Shown here one piece after another: positions 1-8,117 of a DNA stretch of 64,000 nt. Origin of the DNA: Lujinxingiaceae bacterium (GTDB taxonomy: Bacteria; Myxococcota_A; Bradymonadia; Bradymonadales; Bradymonadaceae); the NCBI GenBank assembly GCA_013697635.1, contig JACCWM010000058.1:1-64000 (forward strand), written 5' to 3'. Both the position numbers and the translations under genes were made by a program. A model generated the notes under the pieces. That model made no database searches, had not been told where the DNA came from, and saw only the letters and a list, made by a program, of their open reading frames with translations. Numbering within the stretch: position 1 is the stretch's first letter; each line of letters starts with the position of its first letter.

Positions 1-496
1 GCGTGAGCACGCACAGCTGCACCTGGACCTTCTCTTGGGCGATCATGACGTGCATCGTGCCAAAATCGACCTGAAGCTGCTTTCCAGGCGGCGTTTCAAA
101 GCGCACGGTCGCCTTGGCCTGGCTGACGAGCTCATGGCGATAGGGCTCGACGGCGCGCTCTACGGTGCGAAGGCTGGTGACGATCCCATGCTCATGCTCG
201 AGCTCCTGGCGCACGACGTCGGCATTTCCACCGTGGCTCAAAAAGCGCTGTTTGAGCCAGCTCTCAAGCCCATCGAGTGTCTTTTTTCGCTGCGGGCTCT
301 TGTAGGCCACGTAGCCATTGGCGCGAATGTAATGTTTGACGGTGTTGCGGCTGATCTTTAGCTCTCGAGAGATTCTACGGCTCCCCCAACCGAGCTGCTT
401 AAGCCGCACGATTGCTGCGACATCTTCCGGTGTCATCATCGGGCTGCCCCCTCCTAAATGGGCGGCAGCACCATACGTCAATTGTCTGGTTTGCAT
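1..496 (-). CDS. istA: IS21-family transposase IstA, N-terminal part
   Basis: This is the N-terminal 165 codons of an IstA-type transposase, which would cut and join the ends of the IS with help from the IstB ATPase. Translation from ATG at 496 gives an HTH of resolvase/IS21 type (residues about 20-55, with LGWGSRRISRELKISRNTVK) and then the start of the DDE catalytic core (QLQVDFGTMHV near residue 150, where the D of VDFG is the first catalytic Asp of the family). A GGAGGAAG ribosome site precedes the ATG. The frame stays open to base 1, so the gene is cut by the window edge and not visibly broken. Confidence 0.85.
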   Translation of the reverse strand, partial: MQTRQLTYGAAAHLGGGSPMMTPEDVAAIVRLKQLGWGSRRISRELKISRNTVKHYIRANGYVAYKSPQRKKTLDGLESWLKQRFLSHGGNADVVRQELEHEHGIVTSLRTVERAVEPYRHELVSQAKATVRFETPPGKQLQVDFGTMHVMIAQEKVQVQLCVLT

Positions 497-513
497 CGTT
501 CTTCCTCCTGACG

Positions 514-566
514 AGGGGGTCAATTCCTCGTGTCGTCAGGGGGTCAATTTCTCATGTCGCCTAACA
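514..566. repeat. IS21 terminal repeats
   Basis: Two 22-base direct repeats at 514-535 and 538-559, each containing AGGGGGTCAATT, lie between the transposase start and the element tip at 566. Such sub-terminal repeats are the likely transposase binding sites in IS21 relatives. Confidence 0.7.
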
Positions 567-661
567 GGGCGCGAAGGGCTTTTAGGCGGGGGGGTGAAGC
601 GCCGGACGAATATATTTTTAGATGAGTGCAGCCAGCGGACAGATAAATTCGCGCACAAAAA

Positions 662-704
662 AGCCCGCCGGGGTCTGGAGGACCCTGGCGGGCTGGTTTT
701 TTGC
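662..704. terminator. Bidirectional rho-independent terminator
   Basis: Stem AGCCCGCC-GGGTC against GACCC-GGCGGGCT (662-694) is followed by a T run on the plus strand (GGTTTTTT) and by an A run before it, so it also reads as a terminator for the minus-strand Cys-rich gene ending at 778. The rest of 567-777 holds no gene that I can support. Confidence 0.75.
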
Positions 705-777
705 GTCGATCGAGCGAAGACCGAGCGCAGCGCCTGAGCATATGTAGGCAGGCCCTGCGCAAGTCTCGTGGACGGGA

Positions 778-2364
778 TCAGCGGGTACAGTAGCCGTAGT
801 CACAGGCACCAGCGCCGGATCGACACTGGTTGTCCGACTCGCAGGCCACCGTGCAGTAGCCATTGAAGCAGGTTGCACCCGTTCCGCAGTGGGTATTGCG
901 CGTGCACTCCGGGCCGGGTCGGTAGTCGGGTTGGCAGACGCCGTTTTCGCACATCATCTGAGAGCCGCAATCAGTGTGAGAGTTGCAATGGTCGAAGCAC
1001 AGGCTGCCGATGCAGCTGTTTGCGCTGCTGCACTCGTTGTTCACCGTGCACTGGGCAACCGGGCTGGGGTTGATCTTGCAGGTTCCTGACTGGCACGTGT
1101 GGCTGGTTGGGCAGTCTGAGTTTGCGCTGCACTCATAGTTGCAAAAGCCGCTGACGCAATTCTTGCCAAGGCCACACTGCGCATCGGTCACGCAGATGCG
1201 CTGGACCACCTTACACGCACCGCTGACACAGACTTCACAAGGCTGGCAGTCCTCAGTCGAGCGGCAACTCAAGTCGGCGGCCGTGGGCGTCTGACAGACA
1301 CCGGCCTCACAGGTTTCTCCGCTGCGGCAGTGGCCGTTCTCGGTGCAACCAAGGCGGCACTGGCCGCGCTGGCATGTCGAGCCCTCGGAGCAGTCCAGAC
1401 TCGTGATGCAAATACCGCGCTCCACGCATAGTCCATCCTCACAGCGCTCACTGGCGCCACATTGAGTATTGGTTGTGCATCCAGGCGCATCCTCACGATT
1501 TGGCGAAGGCTCTTGATGGATCGGCGTTCCGGAGTCTTCGAGGCCAGAGTCGTAGCCGGCATCGACGTCTCCCGGACCGGGCACGACCGGTTCGACGATT
1601 TCGTCGATCGGAGCGGGACGCGTCGGGTCAAGCGGAGAGACCGGCACGCAAGCTCCTCGCCAGCAAAGTCCCTGTCCGCACTCCGCATTGGTCTGGCAGC
1701 CCGATGAGCACTGATCGAGGTAGCAGGTGGCGTCACGCCCACACTGGTCGTCGGCAGCACAGGTGATTTTACAGCTTCCATTGCTGCATGTGCCACCGAC
1801 GCCGCACTCGGCGTCTATTTCGCAGCCACCGCCGATGACGCACCGGCCGCCGTGGCAGATCTCACCACCATCGCAGTGAAAGTTACCCTGGCACTGAGGC
1901 ACGCAGAAGCCATCGAGATTGCAAAACTCGCCGTCAAAGCAGGTGGTAGCCGTGTCGCAGCGGCGCGCCGGAGCGCATTGCCCATCATCGCAGCGGCGAG
2001 AGGCGCAGTCGTTATCGGCCTGGCAGACGGAGTCCTCGTCGCCGGGGGTGCAGTAGCGGCCGCGCGTGCAAAACTCACCCTCAGAACAATCGGCGTTGAG
2101 GCCGCAGGGCAGAGTGCAGCGATTCGCTCGGCAAATCTCTCCATCGACACACAGATCACCGGCGCCACAGGCGGCACCTGGCTGCGGACAATTCGTGCCT
2201 TCGCACTCGAGATCCTTGTTCGGGGGATCCTCGCAGCCCAGGCAGCCGCTACCCAGAGTGAGCATCATCAACAAGGCCATTGCCAGTGCTCTCAGCGTAC
2301 AGACGTCGGGCAGCTTGGGTTGGATCCCCTTGGACGAAGAAACGAATTTTGCGGTGGGTATCAT
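778..2364 (-). CDS. Cys-rich repeat lipoprotein (Dickkopf/EGF-like repeats)
   Basis: Predicted exported protein of 528 residues, function unknown. The start is ATG at 2364, preceded by GGAG six bases upstream; a longer reading from TTG at 2376 has no such site. A hydrophobic segment (ALAMALLMMLTLGSGC, residues about 26-41) ends in a lipobox-like LGSGC, so I infer a lipoprotein. The rest is a run of short modules of the type C-x4-C-x2-G-x-x-C, such as CRSGETCEAGVC and CGLGKNCVSGFC, with a Pro/Asp/Glu-rich linker near the middle (residues about 245-295). These Cys-rich repeats are abundant in Myxococcota surface proteins and probably form disulphide-bonded rods. A related protein lies at 43248-44006. 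A bidirectional terminator follows. Confidence 0.75.
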   Translation of the reverse strand: MIPTAKFVSSSKGIQPKLPDVCTLRALAMALLMMLTLGSGCLGCEDPPNKDLECEGTNCPQPGAACGAGDLCVDGEICRANRCTLPCGLNADCSEGEFCTRGRYCTPGDEDSVCQADNDCASRRCDDGQCAPARRCDTATTCFDGEFCNLDGFCVPQCQGNFHCDGGEICHGGRCVIGGGCEIDAECGVGGTCSNGSCKITCAADDQCGRDATCYLDQCSSGCQTNAECGQGLCWRGACVPVSPLDPTRPAPIDEIVEPVVPGPGDVDAGYDSGLEDSGTPIHQEPSPNREDAPGCTTNTQCGASERCEDGLCVERGICITSLDCSEGSTCQRGQCRLGCTENGHCRSGETCEAGVCQTPTAADLSCRSTEDCQPCEVCVSGACKVVQRICVTDAQCGLGKNCVSGFCNYECSANSDCPTSHTCQSGTCKINPSPVAQCTVNNECSSANSCIGSLCFDHCNSHTDCGSQMMCENGVCQPDYRPGPECTRNTHCGTGATCFNGYCTVACESDNQCRSGAGACDYGYCTR

Positions 2365-2735
2365 AGCCTGCTCCAAAACACGGGTTGGTCAGCATCATAT
2401 AGTCGAACGAATTTTGAATTCCCGAGTGCATCCCACTGTTGACCTCGAAAGTGGGGCACTGTGACTCAAAGCACTTGGACTATCGATTGTAGGACATATT
2501 CAAAAACAGATCGCCCTCTCAGAGCGCTGTCTGGTCCAGGGGTGGAGCGATGAAATGGTGTGGCGACGGCCGATTAATTTATCTTGTAAAAAACCACCAA
2601 AGGTGCAAAAACGAAGTCATAAAGGTTGGACCATCCTCAGGCGTCAATGGTCGAGCGACCAGGTGTTTTTGGTTTGCTGCGATTAGAGATGGTGGATGCC
2701 CGTTTGGGTCGACGAAACGCCTTACAGGAGAAATG
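2365..2735. other. Divergent intergenic region, no gene
   Basis: 371 bases between two divergent genes. It must hold promoters for both, but I find no convincing -35/-10 pair. A weak hairpin (TGGTC-GAGC-GACCA at about 2649-2662) is followed by GTGTTTTT. An open frame runs in from 2550 upstream of the DUF507 protein, but its translation resembles no part of that family. Confidence 0.5.
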
Positions 2736-3248
2736 ATGCGCTTATATGGCGGACAGGTAGCGGTAATCGCAGAGGAGATTCTGCGAACCCTGACCAGGTC
2801 AGGTGATCTCGAGATCGCTCCTGAAAACATGCCGGAAGTCGAACTCGATATCCAGTCGGTGCTGCGTGAGTACATCCGCATGGATCGCGATCTGACTGAG
2901 CGAGCAAAAGACTCGATTGCCAAACACGGCGATGGCAGTGTCGGTCGCGAGAAGCGCAAGCTGGCGAAGGACAAGGGGTTCTCCGTTGGTGAAGACGCGA
3001 TTGGCTACATCATCGACCAGCTCATCGAGACGTTTTTTCATTCCCAGTTTGTCGACGAGGTCTTCTCGGCCGACAATGACTTGCGCAAGAAGATCAATCT
3101 GATTTTGCGCAGGCATATGAGCATGGATGACGAACTCGATCGCGAAGTTCGTGACAAGATCAAGAACCTCGAAGAAGGCAGCCAGGCGTGGGAGGTGGAG
3201 TATGAGCGTGTGCTCTCCAATCTCAAGCGCGCCAAGAAGCTCGAGTAG
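2736..3248 (+). CDS. DUF507 family protein
   Basis: A 170-residue soluble protein that fits the DUF507 family over its whole length. It begins MRLYGGQVAVIAEEIL and holds two similar halves: each has a VDEVFSADNDLRKKI or MPEVELDIQSVLREYI type segment followed by an MDDELDREV or MDRDLTERA segment. The family is widespread in delta-proteobacteria and Aquificota and has no established function. Two ATGs lie side by side (2733 and 2736); AGGAG at 2726-2730 is better spaced for the second. The frame is open back to 2550, but the extra 60 residues are not part of the family. The next gene is convergent, with only 14 bases between stops. Confidence 0.85.
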   Translation: MRLYGGQVAVIAEEILRTLTRSGDLEIAPENMPEVELDIQSVLREYIRMDRDLTERAKDSIAKHGDGSVGREKRKLAKDKGFSVGEDAIGYIIDQLIETFFHSQFVDEVFSADNDLRKKINLILRRHMSMDDELDREVRDKIKNLEEGSQAWEVEYERVLSNLKRAKKLE

Positions 3249-3262
3249 CAAGGGGCTTTGCT

Positions 3263-5134
3263 TTAGTCGTTATCGTTTGTCGCGCGACTGAGCATGCGCC
3301 CTCGGTTCTTATCCCACCAACCAGACCAGTAGCGATGGAGGTTCTCTCCATTGGTCTCTTCGAGCGGTGCCCAGCGGCGCGTGATGTTTTGCAACATGCG
3401 GTTGGTGTTGTAGACCACATGTTCGGGGCCTTTTCGCAAAAGTGCGATGAGGTGATCGACCACGACGAGTCGCGAGTCTTCGGGCAGAACGACGCCATAG
3501 CCTGTGTAACTATTGAGCAGCCATGTCTCTCGAGGCTGATGGCCGTTTGTGTCCCACCATCGCTGCCAAAGGGCGATGCCTTCGGCGATCGCTTGGGCGC
3601 TGGTGCTCGTCCAATTGACCGGCTGGGAGTGATTGGTGATGCGGTGCAACACGCGCGCGAGCTCTTCGCGAACGGAGGCCGGCTGGTGGGCCAGATGTTC
3701 GATTAGGATTGGGACGAGTTCGGGGCGCATGATGTGGCCAAGAGTCCGCGCTGCGAGCACTTTTTCACCGAGGAGCACTTCGGATGACTCCAAGCGAGCC
3801 AGGGCAAATTCCATGGCCAGAACATCGCCACTGCGCCGAAGGATCGCATAGGCCACGCGCCGCTCGGCGTCGGTGGTGTCGGTCGCAACGATGAACTGTT
3901 GGGCGGCGACGAGCGCGGTTGCCGACCACGAAGGGATGGCACTGGCCAATTCCAGTGCGCGTTGGCGGACCTGGGCATCCGGGTCGCGCACGCCGCGCAC
4001 AAGCGCCACTTCAGGGGTGTAAGGCGAGCGAATCTTCTCCAAAAAGTTCAATGCTTCCATGCGCTGAGTGGGGCGCGGGTCGTCGAAGGCTCGCATCAAC
4101 TCTACGGATCGTGCGAGCAAGGCCTCGTCGTGCCAGTCAACCCAGCTCCAGCGTGGGCCGCCGTCGAGGCAGCCTTCTATGCGGTCGCGGCGCGAGCAAG
4201 GGATTCTCAGATGAAAGTGATCGTTGTGGGGCAAGGCATCCGTGGGCTGATGGAGCACCTGGCTTGCTCGCTCGATCAGCGCATCTTCCTCACCTTGCTG
4301 GCGGGCGTGATCGAGCAGCATGTGCTTGAGGCCCTCGCTGATGAACAGCCACTGGACGCCGATCTCCTCATGGGTGATCAAAGCTTTTGCCAACTCCCAG
4401 TTTCGAACGACATCGAAACGAAGATCGGTGCGTCCGATCGCCCGGCCTTCGTTGTCGAAGTGCAAAAGGTCCGGGGCGAGCACAGGTTGGCCGTCCTTGG
4501 TGCTGATGCAATAGAAAGCGATGTCCGCATCGCGCCCGGCGTGGTGCGATCCGCTCCAGGGAATGCGGCCACCGCCTTTTCTTCCAATGTTTCCGACGCG
4601 TAACACGGAGCCGGGAAAGCGCTCATCGACTCGGGCAGCGCCGTATTTGATGAGGTCAATCATCTGCTGGGTACCGTAGCGCGTCTGGCGGGCGCGGTGG
4701 CGTTCGATAATCGAGTGATGTTTACCTTCAAAGGGCAGTTCAGCGGCCTCTCGCAGGGTGCCATCGCGCGTCGTCCCAAGGGACAAAGAGCCTGAGAAAC
4801 TGCGGTTTGTGTTGAGAATGGCTCGGTAATCGAGCGGATCTTCGAGCGGCTGCCACCAGCCAATGACCCGGCCACCGGCATGGGTGAGGGCGGCATCAAC
4901 GGCGGCCTGTGCTGACTGCAAGGCCGGCCCGGCATCGAGTACGAAGCGTGGCGCTGGAGCGGGATCTGCGACGAGCACCATGGGCTCTGTTGGCGCACTT
5001 TTTGCGGCACTCTCCTCAGAGGTCTTTTCGACGGGATCGGGTCTGCTCGAGGCACTTTCACTGGTTGCGCATGATCCACAAGCCGATGCGAGTGCAAAGA
5101 GCAAGATCTGGCGGCGGAATCGATTGTGAATCAT
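3263..5134 (-). CDS. MepA-like murein endopeptidase lipoprotein with HEAT-like C-terminus
   Basis: Probable zinc-dependent D,D-endopeptidase that cuts peptide cross-links in peptidoglycan. The N-terminus has a signal and lipobox-like ASAC/GSC (residues 17-22). Residues about 100-320 match the penicillin-insensitive endopeptidase family (MEROPS M74, LAS fold): SGSHHAGRDADI gives H197 and D204 as zinc ligands, and HNDHFHLRIPC gives H306/H308. The E. coli enzyme has about 274 residues; here a further 300 residues follow, with repeated helical pairs (SPYTPEVALVRGVRDPDAQVRQRALELA and later copies) that look like HEAT repeats. These might tether the enzyme to a partner. All metal ligands are kept, so activity is likely; substrate is inferred from the family only. 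Confidence 0.8.
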   Translation of the reverse strand: MIHNRFRRQILLFALASACGSCATSESASSRPDPVEKTSEESAAKSAPTEPMVLVADPAPAPRFVLDAGPALQSAQAAVDAALTHAGGRVIGWWQPLEDPLDYRAILNTNRSFSGSLSLGTTRDGTLREAAELPFEGKHHSIIERHRARQTRYGTQQMIDLIKYGAARVDERFPGSVLRVGNIGRKGGGRIPWSGSHHAGRDADIAFYCISTKDGQPVLAPDLLHFDNEGRAIGRTDLRFDVVRNWELAKALITHEEIGVQWLFISEGLKHMLLDHARQQGEEDALIERASQVLHQPTDALPHNDHFHLRIPCSRRDRIEGCLDGGPRWSWVDWHDEALLARSVELMRAFDDPRPTQRMEALNFLEKIRSPYTPEVALVRGVRDPDAQVRQRALELASAIPSWSATALVAAQQFIVATDTTDAERRVAYAILRRSGDVLAMEFALARLESSEVLLGEKVLAARTLGHIMRPELVPILIEHLAHQPASVREELARVLHRITNHSQPVNWTSTSAQAIAEGIALWQRWWDTNGHQPRETWLLNSYTGYGVVLPEDSRLVVVDHLIALLRKGPEHVVYNTNRMLQNITRRWAPLEETNGENLHRYWSGWWDKNRGRMLSRATNDND

Positions 5135-5393
5135 TGGTGTTGTCCGAGGCAGTCAATGTCGTGGAGATGGCCCGGCGCGTTGATTCGCCGCCGCATCCAC
5201 ACGTTGCGCGCTTTTAAAAAATCGCCTTGTGAGCTAATGCGCTCTACGATGGCATCGATGGACCTGGGGTCACTATAGTGATCCAAAGGCACCCGCGCAA
5301 ATTTAGCTCATCAATTCTACGCGTTCGCCGCTTGTTAAGTGCTTGAAACTATAGGTGCTTTTCTTGAGGCTCGCTTCGCTTACAAGCTGGTCG

Positions 5394-7991
5394 ATGATTC
5401 CCGTATCTCGTGGGTATTTGATTCTTTGGATAGGCGTGTTGGTCGCGGTCGTGGCCAGCCTGGCGATCGCAACGGTTCGCCTGGCGGGCCTCTCGGAGCT
5501 CCCCGTCTTTTTGGGGCCGGATCTGACCGTGCGCACGGTGCGCATGGATCGCGGCGCGGGCCCCGAGGTACAACAGTTTCAACGCGGCGATAGGCTGGTT
5601 GCAGTCCAGCGCCAGGCTGTCGACGATCTGCGAGACCTTCGACTTGTCCTGCCAAACTTTCCGGCGCAGACCGAGCAAGTCATCGAGGAGGCCTTCGAAG
5701 ATGATGGCAATCTCTTGGTGGACTATCAGATCGTGCGACCCTTGCATCGTTTCACGCTGGCACTGCAAGGTGATCCACTCGATCCACTCACTCTGCCACC
5801 GGGAGTCGAGCCCAAAGACCGCCTGGTTGAGATTGACGGCCGCCAACTGCCCGGCGTTGGGCCCGAGGGCCTGCGCAGTATCATGGCAAGCCGTCCCGAT
5901 GCGCTGCTTGGCTTTGAGCGGCCCAATGCCGTCTTTGTGGGTCAGATGCGCGTGCCAAAGCCGATGATCCACTATGGCATCGTACTGACGTTTGGGCTGG
6001 CGTTGCTGATTATCCTCATCTTGTGGCGCTTTCGAAGCGAAACGCTGCATCCCCTCACGACATTGGCGATCGCGCTCGAGACACTGGGCATCGCCTGGCT
6101 CTTCTTGCTGGCCTTTCAATACCAGTGGTTGATCGCCGATTACACGTTGACGGCCTGCTTGATCGTCGGGCTCGTGATGATGCGCCCGCTGGCAATCTAT
6201 GCGCGCGACCAATCGGTCAACGATGATGCGACGCGAGGAAAGGTCGCTCTCGGGCTGGGCGTGTTGGTGGCGTTGTCGCTTGTGGTGTTGCTCTATTACC
6301 AGTTGCCCAACGCGGAGACGGCCCTTCATATGGCCGCCATCTTGACGGGACTGTTCATCATCTACGAGATCGTGATCACCGGCTATGAGCAGGGTTCGCG
6401 GGCCATGCTTGGCGAGCGAGGTGGCTATCTGGTGGGGATAGTCATTCTGGTGCTCTTTGCCGGTCTGGTCGCGGCATTGATGGAGCCGCTGGCCTTTGAA
6501 GAAGACCGGTGGCGTTGGTTTGTCGTGCTCATTCCAACGCTGGTTTGGTTCGGAGACGTGCTCTTTTGCCTTCGCCAAAGCGGCGGGCACGGATGGGCCG
6601 ACATTGGCGATAAGCAGGCCCGTCAGATCACATTGCTCGAGTACTTTCGCCTTCTTGGTCGGGAGTTGCCTCAGACCAGTTTACAGTTCGTCTTGCATCG
6701 CAACGAGCGTTCGATCGTTTTGGCCGACCGTGGAAGCGAAGTTGAAGTTCTGCCGGCTTCGGGCGCGCTCAACGATGCGGTGGCGATTTTGATCCAGGAG
6801 AATGCACGCATTCCCCTGGCTGAGAGTGCCGAGCGCCAGGTCCATCCGATGGCCGGCATCGCCCAGACCATGCAAATGGCACTGGCGCTTCGCCTGAGCG
6901 CGCCCTCTCATGGCATTCAAGTCGACCAGGCCTACCTGGTTTTGATCGCGCTGCAACATCTGCGGGCGGGTGAGATGCCCACGTATGCGTCCGCTGAGAC
7001 CCTCGATCACGCTCAAAAGCACATGACCAGCCAGATATGGTCCGCCGCGATGATCGAAGGCCTCGAGGGCTTCGCGAGTATGATCGGTCAAGTTAGCGGC
7101 ACGACCCGCGTGGGGGCCGACCCTGAGACACCGGTCAAGCTGATCGAGCTGCAAGTCCGCATTGAGGAGGCCAGTGCGCAACTCGTCGAGAGTGAGGAGA
7201 GCCTTCGCCTCATGAACCGAGAGTGCGCCGAATTGGCGACGCGTGTTCAGTTTTTTGAGCACCAATGGAGCCAGACGCGCCTCGGCCTCTCCGATTGCCA
7301 GCGCCTGCTCGAAGTTGAGCTGATTGAGGGCGTGCAATACTTGTTGGCGTCCGACGACGCGATCGTCGTCGCCGGTGCCAATGGCGTGGGTCGGGAGTTC
7401 GTCGCATGGTGTGCGCATCTGCTCGAGGGGCGACCGCAGGCACTGTTCGGAATCTACGATGCATCCCGCGGCAGTGACAAAAAGGACGTTCGCGTTCTGC
7501 TGGGAGCTGGCCCTGGCGTGGGTCGTCAGCCCAGTGGGTTGCTCGAGCAGTGCCAGGGTGGAACGGTGTTCGTGCGCTCGAGCGAGAATCTGAGCGATAC
7601 TTTGTTGGTCGATCTTTGCAACGCTGCCAGAGAGTTCGAGGTGCGCTTGTTTTTGGCCTTTACCAGCCATGACGCCGAGAAACACTCGGTTTTGGAAGGC
7701 CGCCCGGGGGAGCTTCGCGCACGCCTGGGAGAGCGCGAGTTGATACTTCCGAGCTTTTTTCGCCGTCGCACGATCATGCGTCCGGTGCTCCTGCACTTTC
7801 TGGCCGAAGCCGCCCAGACTCGTGGAAAGGTCATCGATGGGTTTTCCAGCATGGCAATGCAGGCGCTCGAAGCCTATGATTATCCGGGCGAGATCAACGA
7901 GGCGCGCATGATCGTCGATCTGGCCGTTGCACGTGCCGCACACGATGTCATCGATCTCGAGGATCTCAGCCTCGAAGTGCGACCTTCCTGA
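5394..7991 (+). CDS. Polytopic membrane protein with PDZ-like, GAF-like and degenerate NtrC-type AAA+ domains
   Basis: An 865-residue protein that I do not recognise as a named family. After one N-terminal membrane segment comes a periplasmic stretch with a PDZ-like core (EPKDRLVEIDGRQLPG), then about seven membrane segments (residues about 180-395). The cytoplasmic part holds a GAF-like region, a short coiled coil (near LIELQVRIEEASAQLVESEE) and a C-terminal domain resembling sigma-54 activators. That domain is decayed: Walker A reads GANGVGRE (residue 661 on; Lys replaced by Arg), the Walker B site reads GGTVFVRS (722 on; no Asp/Glu), GAFTGA is missing, and the sensor II segment is YPGEINE in place of WPGNVRE. 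It probably senses or scaffolds and does not hydrolyse ATP. Start is uncertain: ATG 5394 or GTG 5355; neither has a strong ribosome site. Confidence 0.7.
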   Translation: MIPVSRGYLILWIGVLVAVVASLAIATVRLAGLSELPVFLGPDLTVRTVRMDRGAGPEVQQFQRGDRLVAVQRQAVDDLRDLRLVLPNFPAQTEQVIEEAFEDDGNLLVDYQIVRPLHRFTLALQGDPLDPLTLPPGVEPKDRLVEIDGRQLPGVGPEGLRSIMASRPDALLGFERPNAVFVGQMRVPKPMIHYGIVLTFGLALLIILILWRFRSETLHPLTTLAIALETLGIAWLFLLAFQYQWLIADYTLTACLIVGLVMMRPLAIYARDQSVNDDATRGKVALGLGVLVALSLVVLLYYQLPNAETALHMAAILTGLFIIYEIVITGYEQGSRAMLGERGGYLVGIVILVLFAGLVAALMEPLAFEEDRWRWFVVLIPTLVWFGDVLFCLRQSGGHGWADIGDKQARQITLLEYFRLLGRELPQTSLQFVLHRNERSIVLADRGSEVEVLPASGALNDAVAILIQENARIPLAESAERQVHPMAGIAQTMQMALALRLSAPSHGIQVDQAYLVLIALQHLRAGEMPTYASAETLDHAQKHMTSQIWSAAMIEGLEGFASMIGQVSGTTRVGADPETPVKLIELQVRIEEASAQLVESEESLRLMNRECAELATRVQFFEHQWSQTRLGLSDCQRLLEVELIEGVQYLLASDDAIVVAGANGVGREFVAWCAHLLEGRPQALFGIYDASRGSDKKDVRVLLGAGPGVGRQPSGLLEQCQGGTVFVRSSENLSDTLLVDLCNAAREFEVRLFLAFTSHDAEKHSVLEGRPGELRARLGERELILPSFFRRRTIMRPVLLHFLAEAAQTRGKVIDGFSSMAMQALEAYDYPGEINEARMIVDLAVARAAHDVIDLEDLSLEVRPS

Positions 7992-8117
7992 GATTGCCAG
8001 CCACAATAGGGCTCTGAGCAAGGCATTGGTGTCGATTGTTGACTTGGCCCTTAAGGGTTTTCATCATAGAAACCTGTTCGGCTCTCCAATCGGCACTCCC
8101 TCTTGCAAGGCAGCGCA

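Larger units (their letters stand above)
1..566 (-). mobile_element. IS21-family insertion sequence, left end (partial)
   Basis: The element is read from the minus strand. Its outer end is at about 566, where the minus strand begins TGTTAGGCGACATG; a TG start is usual for IS21 ends. Just inside are two direct copies of a 22-base repeat (514-535 and 538-559, two mismatches, 24-base period), the multiple terminal repeats typical of IS21. The istA-like gene starts at 496. The other end and istB lie outside the window, so completeness and target duplication cannot be judged. Confidence 0.8.

Noticed and set aside
35-361. A 108-residue plus-strand open frame at the window start
   Set aside because: It is antisense to the IstA-type transposase, whose HTH and VDFG motif are recognisable.
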